Of a stretch of DNA of 64,000 nucleotides, positions 18,006-27,380 are shown piece after piece (within the stretch, counting starts at the first letter, position 1; every line of letters starts with the position of its first letter). Source of the DNA: Salmonella enterica subsp. enterica serovar Typhimurium str. LT2 (lineage in GTDB: Bacteria > Pseudomonadota > Gammaproteobacteria > Enterobacterales > Enterobacteriaceae); contig NC_003197.2 in assembly GCF_000006945.2 (NCBI RefSeq), positions 558,001 to 622,000 of the forward strand, written 5' to 3'. The position numbers and the translations under genes were made by a program. The notes below the pieces were generated by a model that was not told the origin of the DNA, did no database searches, and was given only the letters and a program-made list of their open reading frames with translations.

Positions 18006-18488
18006 ATGAAACTTGAGGTATTACCGTTAGATCAGAAGACGTTCAGCGCTTATGGCGATGTTATTGAGACGCAGGAACGTGAATTTTTTCATATAAACAA
18101 CGGGTTAGTTGAGCGATATCACGACCTGGCGAAGGTTGAAGTTCTGGAGCAGGATCGCACGCTGATCAGTATTAACAGGGCGCAACCGGCCGCGATGCCT
18201 ATTGTGGTACATGAACTGGAACGTCATCCTTTAGGTACGCAGGCGTTTGTGCCGATGAACGGCGAGGCTTTTGTCGTTATTGTCGCGCTCGGCGATGATA
18301 AACCCGATCTCTCCACGCTGCGGGCGTTTATTAGCAACGGACGGCAGGGCGTCAATTATCACCGTAATGTATGGCATCACCCGCTGTTTGCGTGGCAGAC
18401 GGTTACCGATTTTCTGACGGTGGATCGCGGTGGCAGCGATAACTGTGATGTTGAAAGTATCCCGACACATGAACTCTGTTTTGCGTGA
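18006..18488 (+). CDS. allA: Ureidoglycolate lyase AllA
   Basis: Cleaves (S)-ureidoglycolate to glyoxylate and urea, feeding the gcl branch. The protein is 160 residues, a compact cupin-like beta fold with the family motifs VPMNGEAFVVIVA and VNYHRNVWHHPLFA (ligand-binding His residues). Preceded by AAGGGAAAAATA as RBS and followed 79 bp later by allR. Confidence 0.94.
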   Translation: MKLEVLPLDQKTFSAYGDVIETQEREFFHINNGLVERYHDLAKVEVLEQDRTLISINRAQPAAMPIVVHELERHPLGTQAFVPMNGEAFVVIVALGDDKPDLSTLRAFISNGRQGVNYHRNVWHHPLFAWQTVTDFLTVDRGGSDNCDVESIPTHELCFA

Positions 18489-18566
18489 CGCTATTGGCCT
18501 TCTTGCATAAGATGAACATATTGTTCATTGTTTATGCTCATATTTTGGGCCGGAGTTAACGTAAAT

Positions 18567-19385
18567 ATGACGGAAGTAAGACGACGCGGCAGGCCAGGAC
18601 AGGCAGAGCCGACTGCGCAGAAAGGCGCTCAGGCGCTGGAGAGGGGCATAGCGATATTGCAATATCTCGAAAGAAGCGGCGGCAGTTCATCAGTTAGCGA
18701 TATTTCCGGCAGCCTGGATTTACCGCTTTCTACGACGTTTCGCCTGTTAAAGGTACTGCAAGCGGCTGATTTTGTGTACCAGGATAGCCAGCTTGGCTGG
18801 TGGCATATTGGTTTAGGCGTATTTAATGTGGGCTCTGCGTATATTCATAATCGCGATGTCCTCTCGGTAGCCGGGCCCTTTATGCACCGACTTATGCTGC
18901 TTTCTGGCGAGACGGTCAACGTAGCGATTCGCAACGGTAATGAAGCGGTGTTAATCGGTCAAAAGGAGTGCAAATCGATGGTCAGAATGTGCGCGCCCTT
19001 AGGGAGTCGTCTGCCGTTACATGCTTCCGGCGCCGGAAAAGCGCTGCTTTACCCGCTCACCGAAGAAGAGCTGGTGGGGATCGTCGTCAATACCGGTTTG
19101 CGGCGGTTTACGCCGACCACTCTGGTGGATTTACCTATCCTGCTTAAAAATCTGGAGCAGGCGCGTGAACAGGGCTACACCGTCGACCAGGAAGAACATG
19201 TTGTCGGGCTGAATTGTATCGCCTCCGCTATCTATGACGATGCGGGCAGCGTGGTCGCCGCTATCTCGATATCGGGACCGGCTTCCCGGCTGACGGAAGA
19301 TCGCTTTATCAGCCAGGGTGAACTGGTACGGGATACCGCGAAAGACATCAGTACGGCGCTTGGGCTAAAACCCCCTGTAGCCTGA
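18567..19385 (+). CDS. allR: IclR-family repressor AllR
   Basis: Represses allantoin/glyoxylate genes; binding is released by allantoin or glyoxylate in known orthologues. N-terminal IclR winged helix ([20 protein letters not shown]), C-terminal effector domain with [13 protein letters not shown] and [11 protein letters not shown] start at the ATG at 18567 (272 residues) with GGAG upstream, not at 18528, because [12 protein letters not shown] is the conserved beginning. Followed by a strong terminator. Confidence 0.94.
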
Positions 19386-19391
19386 GCCGCA

Positions 19392-19418
19392 TCCCGCTCG
19401 CTGGAGCGGGACTTTTTT
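19392..19418 (+). terminator. Rho-independent terminator after allR
   Basis: Perfect 8-bp stem TCCCGCTC/GAGCGGGA (19392-19399, 19404-19411), loop GCTG, then TTTTTT (19413-19418). Insulates allR from the gcl operon. Confidence 0.9.
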
Positions 19419-19432
19419 AAAATTTTTAAAAG

Positions 19433-19449
19433 TTGGAAACTTTTTCCAA
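19433..19449. promoter_or_regulatory. Putative AllR operator upstream of gcl
   Basis: Perfect inverted repeat TTGGAA-ACTTT-TTCCAA located 21 bp before the gcl start codon. Shares both half-sites and spacing with the allS/allA site. Confidence 0.8.
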
Positions 19450-19469
19450 TAAAAAGAGGTAGCAATAAA

Positions 19470-21251
19470 ATGGCAAAAATGAGAGCCGTGGATGCGGCAA
19501 TGTATGTGCTGGAAAAAGAAGGTATCACCACAGCATTCGGCGTTCCTGGGGCTGCAATCAACCCCTTCTATTCTGCAATGCGTAAGCATGGAGGCATTCG
19601 CCATATACTGGCGCGTCATGTGGAAGGCGCTTCGCATATGGCTGAGGGCTACACACGTGCGGCGGCAGGTAATATTGGGGTCTGCCTGGGCACTTCCGGC
19701 CCGGCGGGAACCGACATGATCACCGCGCTCTATTCCGCTTCTGCCGACTCCATCCCGATTTTATGCATTACCGGCCAGGCGCCACGAGCGCGTCTGCACA
19801 AGGAAGATTTCCAGGCAGTCGATATTGAAGCGATTGCAAAACCAGTCAGCAAGATGGCAGTGACGGTTCGTGAGGCGGCGCTGGTGCCGCGCGTATTACA
19901 ACAGGCTTTTCATCTGATGCGCTCAGGCCGCCCAGGTCCTGTGCTGGTTGATTTACCGTTTGATGTCCAGGTTGCGGAGATCGAATTCGATCCGGATATG
20001 TATGAGCCGTTGCCGGTATATAAGCCAGCCGCCAGCCGCGTACAGATTGAAAAGGCGCTGGAGATGCTGATTCAGTCCGAGCGTCCGGTAATTGTCGCGG
20101 GCGGCGGGGTTATTAACGCCGACGCCGCGCCACTGCTGCAGCAGTTTGCCGAACTGACCAACGTACCGGTGATCCCTACCCTGATGGGCTGGGGCTGTAT
20201 CCCGGACGATCACCCCTTAATGGCGGGGATGGTCGGCCTGCAAACGGCGCACCGCTACGGCAACGCCACTCTGCTGGCATCCGATATGGTTTTTGGCATC
20301 GGTAACCGCTTCGCCAACCGTCATACGGGGTCCGTTGAGAAATATACTCAGGGGCGAAAAATCATCCATATCGATATTGAACCGACGCAAATTGGTCGCG
20401 TGTTGTGCCCGGATCTAGGCATCGTTTCGGACGCCAAAGCGGCGCTAACGTTGCTGATCGATGTCGCGCAGGAGATGCAAAAGGCGGGGCGTTTGCCATG
20501 CCGGAAGACCTGGGTGGACGAATGCCAGCAGCGTAAACGGACTTTGCTGCGTAAAACCCACTTTGACAACGTGCCAGTGAAGCCGCAGCGCGTCTATGAA
20601 GAGATGAACAAAGCCTTTGGTCGCGATGTGTGCTATGTCACCACCATTGGATTGTCGCAAATCGCGGCAGCGCAGATGCTGCATGTGTTTAAAGACAGAC
20701 ACTGGATCAACTGCGGCCAGGCGGGGCCTCTTGGCTGGACAATCCCGGCGGCATTAGGGGTTTGTGCTGCCGATCCGCAACGCAATGTGGTGGCGATTTC
20801 CGGCGATTTCGACTTCCAGTTCCTGATTGAAGAGTTAGCCGTCGGCGCGCAGTTTAACATTCCGTATATCCATGTGCTGGTTAACAACGCTTATCTTGGT
20901 CTGATTCGCCAGTCGCAACGCGCATTTGACATGGACTACTGCGTACAGCTTGCCTTTGAAAATATCAACTCCAGCGAAGTGAATGGCTATGGCGTTGACC
21001 ATGTAAAAGTGGCGGAAGGGTTAGGCTGTAAAGCAATTCGTGTCTTTAAACCGGAAGATATTGCGCCTGCATTTGAACAAGCCAAAGCGCTAATGGCGCA
21101 ATATCGCGTTCCGGTGGTGGTGGAAGTCATTCTGGAACGCGTAACCAATATTTCCATGGGCAGCGAACTGGATAACGTAACCGAGTTTGAAGAGGTTGCG
21201 GATAGTGCGAAAGATGCGCCAACAGAAACCTGTTTTATGAAATATGAGTAA
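19470..21251 (+). CDS. gcl: Glyoxylate carboligase Gcl
   Basis: ThDP- and FAD-dependent enzyme joining two glyoxylates to tartronate semialdehyde plus CO2. It has three POX/AHAS-type domains over 593 residues. The ThDP motif runs from GDFDFQF to VNNAY. The position normally held by the catalytic Glu is Val51 (ARHVEG), the signature exception of true Gcl. AGAGG precedes the ATG. First gene of gcl-hyi-glxR, under the AllR-type operator. Confidence 0.96.
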   Translation: MAKMRAVDAAMYVLEKEGITTAFGVPGAAINPFYSAMRKHGGIRHILARHVEGASHMAEGYTRAAAGNIGVCLGTSGPAGTDMITALYSASADSIPILCITGQAPRARLHKEDFQAVDIEAIAKPVSKMAVTVREAALVPRVLQQAFHLMRSGRPGPVLVDLPFDVQVAEIEFDPDMYEPLPVYKPAASRVQIEKALEMLIQSERPVIVAGGGVINADAAPLLQQFAELTNVPVIPTLMGWGCIPDDHPLMAGMVGLQTAHRYGNATLLASDMVFGIGNRFANRHTGSVEKYTQGRKIIHIDIEPTQIGRVLCPDLGIVSDAKAALTLLIDVAQEMQKAGRLPCRKTWVDECQQRKRTLLRKTHFDNVPVKPQRVYEEMNKAFGRDVCYVTTIGLSQIAAAQMLHVFKDRHWINCGQAGPLGWTIPAALGVCAADPQRNVVAISGDFDFQFLIEELAVGAQFNIPYIHVLVNNAYLGLIRQSQRAFDMDYCVQLAFENINSSEVNGYGVDHVKVAEGLGCKAIRVFKPEDIAPAFEQAKALMAQYRVPVVVEVILERVTNISMGSELDNVTEFEEVADSAKDAPTETCFMKYE

Positions 21252-21263
21252 GGGAGGTAATCG

Positions 21264-22040
21264 ATGTTACGTTTCTCTGCCAATCTTTCTATGCTGTTTA
21301 CGGAATATGATTTCCTGGAACGCTTTGATAAAGCGGCGTTGTCGGGATTTCGCGGCGTGGAATTCATGTTTCCCTACGATAACGACATCGAAGTGTTAAA
21401 ACGTAAGCTCAGGGATAATAATCTGGAACATACGTTACATAATTTACCTGCTGGCGACTGGGCGGCTGGCGAACGTGGAATTGCCTGTATTCCTGGGCGC
21501 GAAGAAGAGTTTCGCGATGGCGTAGCGGCCGCAATCCGCTATGCACGTGCGTTAGGCAATAAGAAAATAAATTGTCTGGTGGGTAAAACGCCGTCAGGAT
21601 TCTCCGCAACGGAGATCCACGACACGTTGGTCGAAAACCTGCGCTATGCGGCAAATATGCTGGCGAAAGAAGACATTTTATTACTTATCGAACCTATTAA
21701 TCACTTTGATATGCCGGGATTCCATCTCACCGGCACTCAACAGGCGTTAGCATTAATTAAGGATATCGGCAGCGATAATATCAAAATTCAGTATGATATT
21801 TATCACATGCAACGCATGGAAGGGGAGTTAACGCAAACCATGACGGCATGGGCCGATAAAATAGGCCATTTACAGATTGCTGATAACCCGCGTCGCGGCG
21901 AGCCGGGGACCGGGGAAATTAATTATGACTTTATTTTTAATGTCATTAAACAGTCTGGTTATGATGGCTGGGTTGGCTGTGAATATAAACCACTGACTAC
22001 CACGGAAGCGGGATTATCGTGGATTAATCAGTACCGTTAA
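21264..22040 (+). CDS. hyi: Hydroxypyruvate isomerase Hyi
   Basis: TIM-barrel sugar-isomerase-fold enzyme interconverting hydroxypyruvate and tartronate semialdehyde. The protein is 258 residues with metal-ligand motifs LLIEPINHFD, QYDIYHMQ, HLQIADNP and CEYKP. It lies 12 bp after gcl with GGGAGG as RBS, so it is co-transcribed. Confidence 0.94.
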   Translation: MLRFSANLSMLFTEYDFLERFDKAALSGFRGVEFMFPYDNDIEVLKRKLRDNNLEHTLHNLPAGDWAAGERGIACIPGREEEFRDGVAAAIRYARALGNKKINCLVGKTPSGFSATEIHDTLVENLRYAANMLAKEDILLLIEPINHFDMPGFHLTGTQQALALIKDIGSDNIKIQYDIYHMQRMEGELTQTMTAWADKIGHLQIADNPRRGEPGTGEINYDFIFNVIKQSGYDGWVGCEYKPLTTTEAGLSWINQYR

Positions 22041-22140
22041 AACGCAGAATAATTCGGGCAGCGCTTTTTTTTCCACTGTGTTGGAAGGGGATTGTGTTGC
22101 CTGAATCTGGAAACACCGAAAGCAATAAAAGAGGTTGTAT

Positions 22141-23019
22141 ATGAAACTGGGATTTATTGGCCTGGGAATTATGGGCTCTCCAATGGCTATCAATTTGGCA
22201 CGCGCCGGTCATCAATTACACGTTACGACTATTGGTCCGGTCGCGGACGAACTGCTCTCGCTGGGGGCGGTAAATGTTGAGACTGCACGTCAGGTAACTG
22301 AATTTGCAGACATTATCTTCATAATGGTGCCGGATACACCGCAGGTTGAAGACGTGTTATTTGGCGAACACGGTTGCGCTAAAACATCGCTTCAGGGAAA
22401 AACCATCGTCGATATGAGTTCTATTTCTCCTATCGAAACCAAACGTTTTGCCCAGCGCGTTAATGAAATGGGCGCTGATTACCTGGATGCCCCGGTTTCC
22501 GGGGGAGAAATCGGGGCGCGTGAAGGCACTCTGTCGATTATGGTCGGCGGCGAGCAGAAAGTCTTTGACCGCGTTAAACCGCTCTTTGACATCCTGGGAA
22601 AAAATATCACCCTGGTGGGCGGCAATGGGGATGGGCAAACCTGTAAGGTGGCTAACCAAATTATTGTTGCGCTGAATATTGAAGCGGTTTCTGAAGCCTT
22701 AGTGTTTGCTTCAAAAGCAGGCGCCGATCCGGTACGCGTGCGCCAGGCGTTAATGGGCGGGTTCGCCTCTTCACGCATTCTGGAAGTTCACGGCGAGCGC
22801 ATGATCAACCGGACGTTCGAGCCTGGTTTCAAAATCGCGCTTCATCAGAAAGACCTTAATCTTGCATTGCAAAGCGCAAAAGCGCTGGCGCTGAATTTAC
22901 CGAATACGGCGACCTGCCAGGAATTATTCAATACCTGTGCGGCAAATGGCGGGAGCCAGCTTGACCATTCGGCAATGGTACAGGCGCTGGAATTAATGGC
23001 CAATCATAAATTGTCCTAA
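22141..23019 (+). CDS. glxR: Tartronate semialdehyde reductase GlxR
   Basis: NAD(P)H-dependent reduction of tartronate semialdehyde to D-glycerate. Beta-hydroxyacid dehydrogenase family: Rossmann GFIGLGIMGSPM, substrate motif APVSGGEIGAREG, catalytic Lys in CKVANQI. The ATG at 22141 follows AGAGG at normal spacing and gives 292 residues; the TTG two codons upstream is discarded. The 100-bp gap after hyi holds an A/T-rich stretch but no clear terminator. Confidence 0.94.
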   Translation: MKLGFIGLGIMGSPMAINLARAGHQLHVTTIGPVADELLSLGAVNVETARQVTEFADIIFIMVPDTPQVEDVLFGEHGCAKTSLQGKTIVDMSSISPIETKRFAQRVNEMGADYLDAPVSGGEIGAREGTLSIMVGGEQKVFDRVKPLFDILGKNITLVGGNGDGQTCKVANQIIVALNIEAVSEALVFASKAGADPVRVRQALMGGFASSRILEVHGERMINRTFEPGFKIALHQKDLNLALQSAKALALNLPNTATCQELFNTCAANGGSQLDHSAMVQALELMANHKLS

Positions 23020-23084
23020 TTATGTGTATCGCTGCGGCTGCAGCGATACCTGTTCACAAGGAACACTCTGTAAAGGTGAAGAAC

Positions 23085-24332
23085 ATGAGTGAAACTAAAA
23101 AATCCGGAATTGATTACTGGAAACAAATTGTTGTCGTAATGAGTCTGGGCTGGGTAGCGATTTGGATCTATCGCACCGTGCTTACGCCAATTTATCCAGA
23201 AATTCAGGCATCTTTAGACAATGTAAGTAATGCTGAAATAGGCGCCATTGCAAGTTTTTACTTTTTTGCTTACTGCAGTATGCAAATCCCTTGCGGAATA
23301 TTGGTCGATAAATTCGGTCAAAAAATCATGCTGATGGCCGGATTTACGCTTTTTATTATTGGTACACTCTGTATCGCGAAAGCCAATGGCCTGACCATGA
23401 TCTATATAGGGTCGCTAATGGCAGGTGGCGGATGCGCTTCTTTCTTTAGCTCGGCTTATTCACTCTCTTCGGCAAACGTGCCGCAGGCCCGTCGGGCATT
23501 AGCCAACGCAATTATCAACAGCGGGTCGGCTATAGGGATGGGGATTGGCTTAATCGGTTCCAGCATATTAGTAAAAAACATGAGCATGGCCTGGCAAAAT
23601 GTACTGTATATCGTGGCCGCGATATTAGTAATCATGCTGTGCGTCTTTACGCTGATCATTCGCGGTAAAGCCAAAAGCGACTCTGCGCAAGCGGAAAAGC
23701 AAACCCAAACCGTTACGGAAGATGAGAAACGCGCGCCTTTATTCTCTGGTTTATTGTGTAGCGTTTACTTCCTCTATTTCTGTACCTGCTACGGTTATTA
23801 TTTGATAGTGACCTGGCTGCCCTCTTATCTCCAGACTGAAAGAGGATTTGATGGCGGAGCTATCGGGCTGGCATCAGCGCTGGTGGCGGTGGTTGGCGTA
23901 CCGGGGGCGTTATTTTTTAGCCATCTGTCAGATAAATTCCGTAACAGTAAAGTTAAGGTTATTCTCGGTCTGGAAATTGTGGCGGCAGCAATGTTGGCGT
24001 TTACGGTTTTGTCCCCGAATACCACGATGCTGATGGTCAGCCTGACGCTATACGGCTTGCTGGGGAAAATGGCGGTAGACCCGATCCTGATCTCCTTTGT
24101 ATCTGAACAGGCTTCGGCAAAAAGTCTGGGAAGAGCTTTCAGCCTTTTTAACTTCTTTGGCATGAGTTCAGCGGTTGTCGCCCCAACGTTGACCGGATTT
24201 ATTTCGGATGTAACGGGGTCGAAAGAGATCAGTTTTGTGATTTCAGCATGTTTAGTGGTCACCGGAACGCTGATCTTTGCTGTCGTCACTTTATATAAAA
24301 AGAAAGCAACGCAACGTATTGCTTCAGCTTAA
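23085..24332 (+). CDS. MFS transporter in the allantoin/glyoxylate cluster
   Basis: Major facilitator protein of about 415 residues, 12 predicted helices, with the A-motif-like GILVDKFGQK after TM2 and FSHLSDKFRNSK between TM8 and TM9. ATG at 23085 chosen because MSETKKSGIDYWK leads directly to TM1. It lies between glxR and allP, a place with no MFS gene in the E. coli K-12 cluster. Family resemblance is to anion:proton symporters for organic acids, so glycerate, glyoxylate or a ureide are candidate substrates, by inference only. Confidence 0.85.
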   Translation: MSETKKSGIDYWKQIVVVMSLGWVAIWIYRTVLTPIYPEIQASLDNVSNAEIGAIASFYFFAYCSMQIPCGILVDKFGQKIMLMAGFTLFIIGTLCIAKANGLTMIYIGSLMAGGGCASFFSSAYSLSSANVPQARRALANAIINSGSAIGMGIGLIGSSILVKNMSMAWQNVLYIVAAILVIMLCVFTLIIRGKAKSDSAQAEKQTQTVTEDEKRAPLFSGLLCSVYFLYFCTCYGYYLIVTWLPSYLQTERGFDGGAIGLASALVAVVGVPGALFFSHLSDKFRNSKVKVILGLEIVAAAMLAFTVLSPNTTMLMVSLTLYGLLGKMAVDPILISFVSEQASAKSLGRAFSLFNFFGMSSAVVAPTLTGFISDVTGSKEISFVISACLVVTGTLIFAVVTLYKKKATQRIASA

Positions 24333-24427
24333 AAATAATTATATCTACTAATTCTTTATTTTATATTTATTTGTTCCTCATAGCTAAACCCATAACAACG
24401 TTATCCGATGCGTGAAAAGAGGGATTT

Positions 24428-25882
24428 ATGGAACATCAAAGAGAGCTATACCAGCAGCGCGGTTATAGCGAAGACTTATTACCTAAGACAGAAACCCAAC
24501 GAAACTGGAAGGCATTTAACTATTTCACCTTATGGATGGGATCTGTACATAACGTGCCAAATTACGTTATGGTCGGCGGTTTTTTTATACTGGGGCTATC
24601 AACATTTAATATCATGTTGGCCATTATTATCAGCGCATTATTTATTGCGGCGGCGATGGTAATGAATGGCGCGGCAGGCAGCAAATATGGCGTTCCTTTT
24701 GCTATGATATTGCGAGGTTCTTACGGTGTCCGCGGCGCGCTATTCCCTGGATTATTGCGAGGGGGAATCGCGGCAATTATGTGGTTCGGCTTACAGTGTT
24801 ACGCGGGATCGCTGGCATTTCTTATTTTGATTGGGAAGATCTGGCCAGGATTTCTGACATTAGGCGGAGATTTCAAGCTGCTGGGTCTTTCACTGCCAGG
24901 ACTAATTACTTTTCTAATTTTTTGGATTATTAACGTTGGCATCGGTTTTGGCGGTGGTAAAGTATTAAATAAATTTACCGCTATCCTCAATCCATGTATT
25001 TACATTGTCTTTGGCGGCATGGCTATTTGGGCAATATCGCTGGTCGGCATTGGCCCGATTCTGGACTATCTGCCTTCAGGCGTGCAAAAAGCAGAGCACA
25101 GCGGCTTTCTGTTCCTGGTGGTGATTAACGCCGTAGTCGCCGTCTGGGCTGCGCCAGCGGTAAGCGCGTCCGATTTCACGCAAAACGCGCATTCATTTCG
25201 CGCTCAGGCATTGGGACAAACATTGGGGCTTATCGTAGCGTATATATTATTCGCCGTAGCCAGCGTGTGCATTATTGCCGGAGCCAGTATTCATTATGGT
25301 ATGGATACCTGGAACGTGCTGGATATTGTGCAGCGCTGGGACAGCTTGTTTGCTTCATTCTTTGCGGTGCTGGTGATTCTGATGACGACAATTTCAACCA
25401 ACGCCACCGGTAATATTATACCTGCGGGGTATCAAATTGCGGCGCTTGCCCCGACAAAGCTTAACTATAAAAATGGCGTAATGATTGCCAGTATTATCAG
25501 TCTACTGATTTGCCCATGGAAATTAATGGAGAATCAGGACAGTATTTATCTGTTCCTCGATATTATCGGCGGTATGCTTGGCCCGGTAATCGGCGTAATG
25601 TTAGCTCATTATTTTGTGGTAATGCGTGGAAAAATTAATCTTGATGAGCTGTACACCGCCAGCGGTGATTACAAATATTATGATAATGGATTTAACCTGA
25701 CTGCATTTTCAGTCACCCTAGTCGCAGTCATTCTGTCATTAGGCGGCAAGTTTATACCATTTATGGAGCCTTTATCCCGCGTGTCCTGGTTTGTAGGCGT
25801 AATAGTTGCGTTCGTTGCTTATGCGCTATTGAAGAAACGCACGGGTTTTGAAAATACAGGAGAGAAAAAACTCGCAGGTTAA
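24428..25882 (+). CDS. allP: NCS1-family allantoin permease AllP (YbbW)
   Basis: Nucleobase:cation symporter-1 family protein, 484 residues with about 12 helices, close to E. coli YbbW. Recognisable segments include LWMGSVHNVPNYV near TM1 and SASDFTQNAH in the central region. Proposed allantoin importer. RBS GAGGG before ATG at 24428, ending 78 bp before allB. Confidence 0.91.
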   Translation: MEHQRELYQQRGYSEDLLPKTETQRNWKAFNYFTLWMGSVHNVPNYVMVGGFFILGLSTFNIMLAIIISALFIAAAMVMNGAAGSKYGVPFAMILRGSYGVRGALFPGLLRGGIAAIMWFGLQCYAGSLAFLILIGKIWPGFLTLGGDFKLLGLSLPGLITFLIFWIINVGIGFGGGKVLNKFTAILNPCIYIVFGGMAIWAISLVGIGPILDYLPSGVQKAEHSGFLFLVVINAVVAVWAAPAVSASDFTQNAHSFRAQALGQTLGLIVAYILFAVASVCIIAGASIHYGMDTWNVLDIVQRWDSLFASFFAVLVILMTTISTNATGNIIPAGYQIAALAPTKLNYKNGVMIASIISLLICPWKLMENQDSIYLFLDIIGGMLGPVIGVMLAHYFVVMRGKINLDELYTASGDYKYYDNGFNLTAFSVTLVAVILSLGGKFIPFMEPLSRVSWFVGVIVAFVAYALLKKRTGFENTGEKKLAG

Positions 25883-25960
25883 ATATTGAAAAAGCATTAA
25901 GCGTATTTAATGAAGTGTGCGCTATTTAAAAACTATCTGTATCCATACAAGGAGTTTGTT

Positions 25961-27322
25961 ATGTCTTTTGATTTAATTATTAAGAACGGTACTGTCATCT
26001 TAGAAAACGAAGCGAGAGTTATCGATATCGCCGTCCAGGGCGGAAAAATCGCCGCGATTGGCGAGAACCTGGGGGAAGCGAAAAATGTGCTGGATGCGAC
26101 GGGATTGATCGTTTCGCCGGGCATGGTTGACGCGCATACCCACATTTCTGAACCGGGCCGTACCCACTGGGAAGGCTATGAAACCGGTACGCGCGCGGCG
26201 GCGAAAGGCGGTATTACCACGATGATTGAGATGCCGCTCAATCAGCTGCCGGCGACGGTCGATCGTGAGACGATTGAACTCAAGTTTGACGCGGCAAAAG
26301 GTAAATTGACCATCGACGCCGCGCAGTTGGGCGGTTTGGTCTCTTATAACCTGGATCGGCTGCATGAGCTGGACGAAGTGGGCGTTGTCGGCTTCAAGTG
26401 CTTTGTCGCCACCTGCGGCGATCGTGGCATCGATAATGATTTTCGCGACGTTAATGACTGGCAGTTTTACAAAGGCGCGCAAAAACTGGGAGAGATGGAC
26501 CAGACGGTACTGGTACATTGCGAAAATGCTCTGATTTGCGATGAGCTGGGCGAAGAAGCTAAACGCGAAGGTCGCGTAACGGCGCATGATTATGTCGCCT
26601 CACGTCCGGTATTTACTGAAGTGGAAGCCATTCGTCGCGTGCTGTATCTGGCGAAAGCGGCAGGTTGCCGTCTGCACGTTTGTCATATCAGCAGCCCGGA
26701 GGGGGTAGAGGAAGTAACGCGTGCGCGTCAGGAAGGCCAGGATGTCACCTGTGAATCGTGCCCGCACTATTTTGTCCTCGATACCGATCAGTTCGAAGAG
26801 ATTGGCACCCTGGCAAAATGTTCTCCGCCAATTCGCGACCAGGAAAACCAGAAAGGGATGTGGGAAAAACTGTTTAACGGCGAAATCGACTGCCTGGTAT
26901 CCGACCACTCTCCATGCCCTCCGGAAATGAAAGCAGGCAATATCATGCAAGCATGGGGCGGAATTGCCGGACTGCAAAACTGCATGGACGTCATGTTTGA
27001 TGAAGCGGTGCAAAAACGCGGTATGTCGTTGCCGATGTTTGGCAAATTAATGGCGACCAACGCCGCCGATATTTTTGGTCTGAAACATAAAGGACGTATT
27101 GCCCCCGGCAAAGATGCTGACCTGGTCTTTATTCAGCCTGACAGCAGCTATGTTCTGAAAAATGAAGATCTGGAATATCGCCATAAAGTCAGTCCGTATG
27201 TTGGCCGTACTATTGGCGCGCGTATTACCAAAACGATTTTGCGCGGCGATGTTATTTATGACATCGAGCATGGCTTCCCTGTGCCGCCAAAAGGTCAGTT
27301 TATCCTTAAACATCAGCAGTAA
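25961..27322 (+). CDS. allB: Allantoinase AllB
   Basis: Metal-dependent amidohydrolase hydrolysing allantoin to allantoate, first step of the pathway. Metal site His59 and His61 in VDAHTHISEPG, bridging carbamylated Lys in VGFKCFVATCG, further His in HCENA and CHISSPEG, and catalytic Asp in SDHSPCP. The ATG at 25961 follows AAGGAG (25949-25954) and gives 453 residues, the family length. Confidence 0.96.
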   Translation: MSFDLIIKNGTVILENEARVIDIAVQGGKIAAIGENLGEAKNVLDATGLIVSPGMVDAHTHISEPGRTHWEGYETGTRAAAKGGITTMIEMPLNQLPATVDRETIELKFDAAKGKLTIDAAQLGGLVSYNLDRLHELDEVGVVGFKCFVATCGDRGIDNDFRDVNDWQFYKGAQKLGEMDQTVLVHCENALICDELGEEAKREGRVTAHDYVASRPVFTEVEAIRRVLYLAKAAGCRLHVCHISSPEGVEEVTRARQEGQDVTCESCPHYFVLDTDQFEEIGTLAKCSPPIRDQENQKGMWEKLFNGEIDCLVSDHSPCPPEMKAGNIMQAWGGIAGLQNCMDVMFDEAVQKRGMSLPMFGKLMATNAADIFGLKHKGRIAPGKDADLVFIQPDSSYVLKNEDLEYRHKVSPYVGRTIGARITKTILRGDVIYDIEHGFPVPPKGQFILKHQQ

Positions 27323-27335
27323 TCCGGTGTGATTT

Positions 27336-27360
27336 AATGCCCGTCGTCACGACGGGCATT
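27336..27360 (+). terminator. Hairpin between allB and ybbY
   Basis: Perfect 11-bp stem AATGCCCGTCG/CGACGGGCATT around a TCA loop, followed by CTCTATTTTA. The weak T-tract suggests partial termination, letting some transcripts reach ybbY-glxK. Confidence 0.75.
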
Positions 27361-27380
27361 CTCTATTTTAAGGTGTGGAT

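Noticed and set aside
22073..22088. TTCCA-N6-TGGAA inverted repeat before glxR as a third AllR operator
   Set aside because: Half-sites are in the reverse order (TTCCA first) compared with the two AllR-type boxes, and it lies inside the gcl-hyi-glxR transcript.
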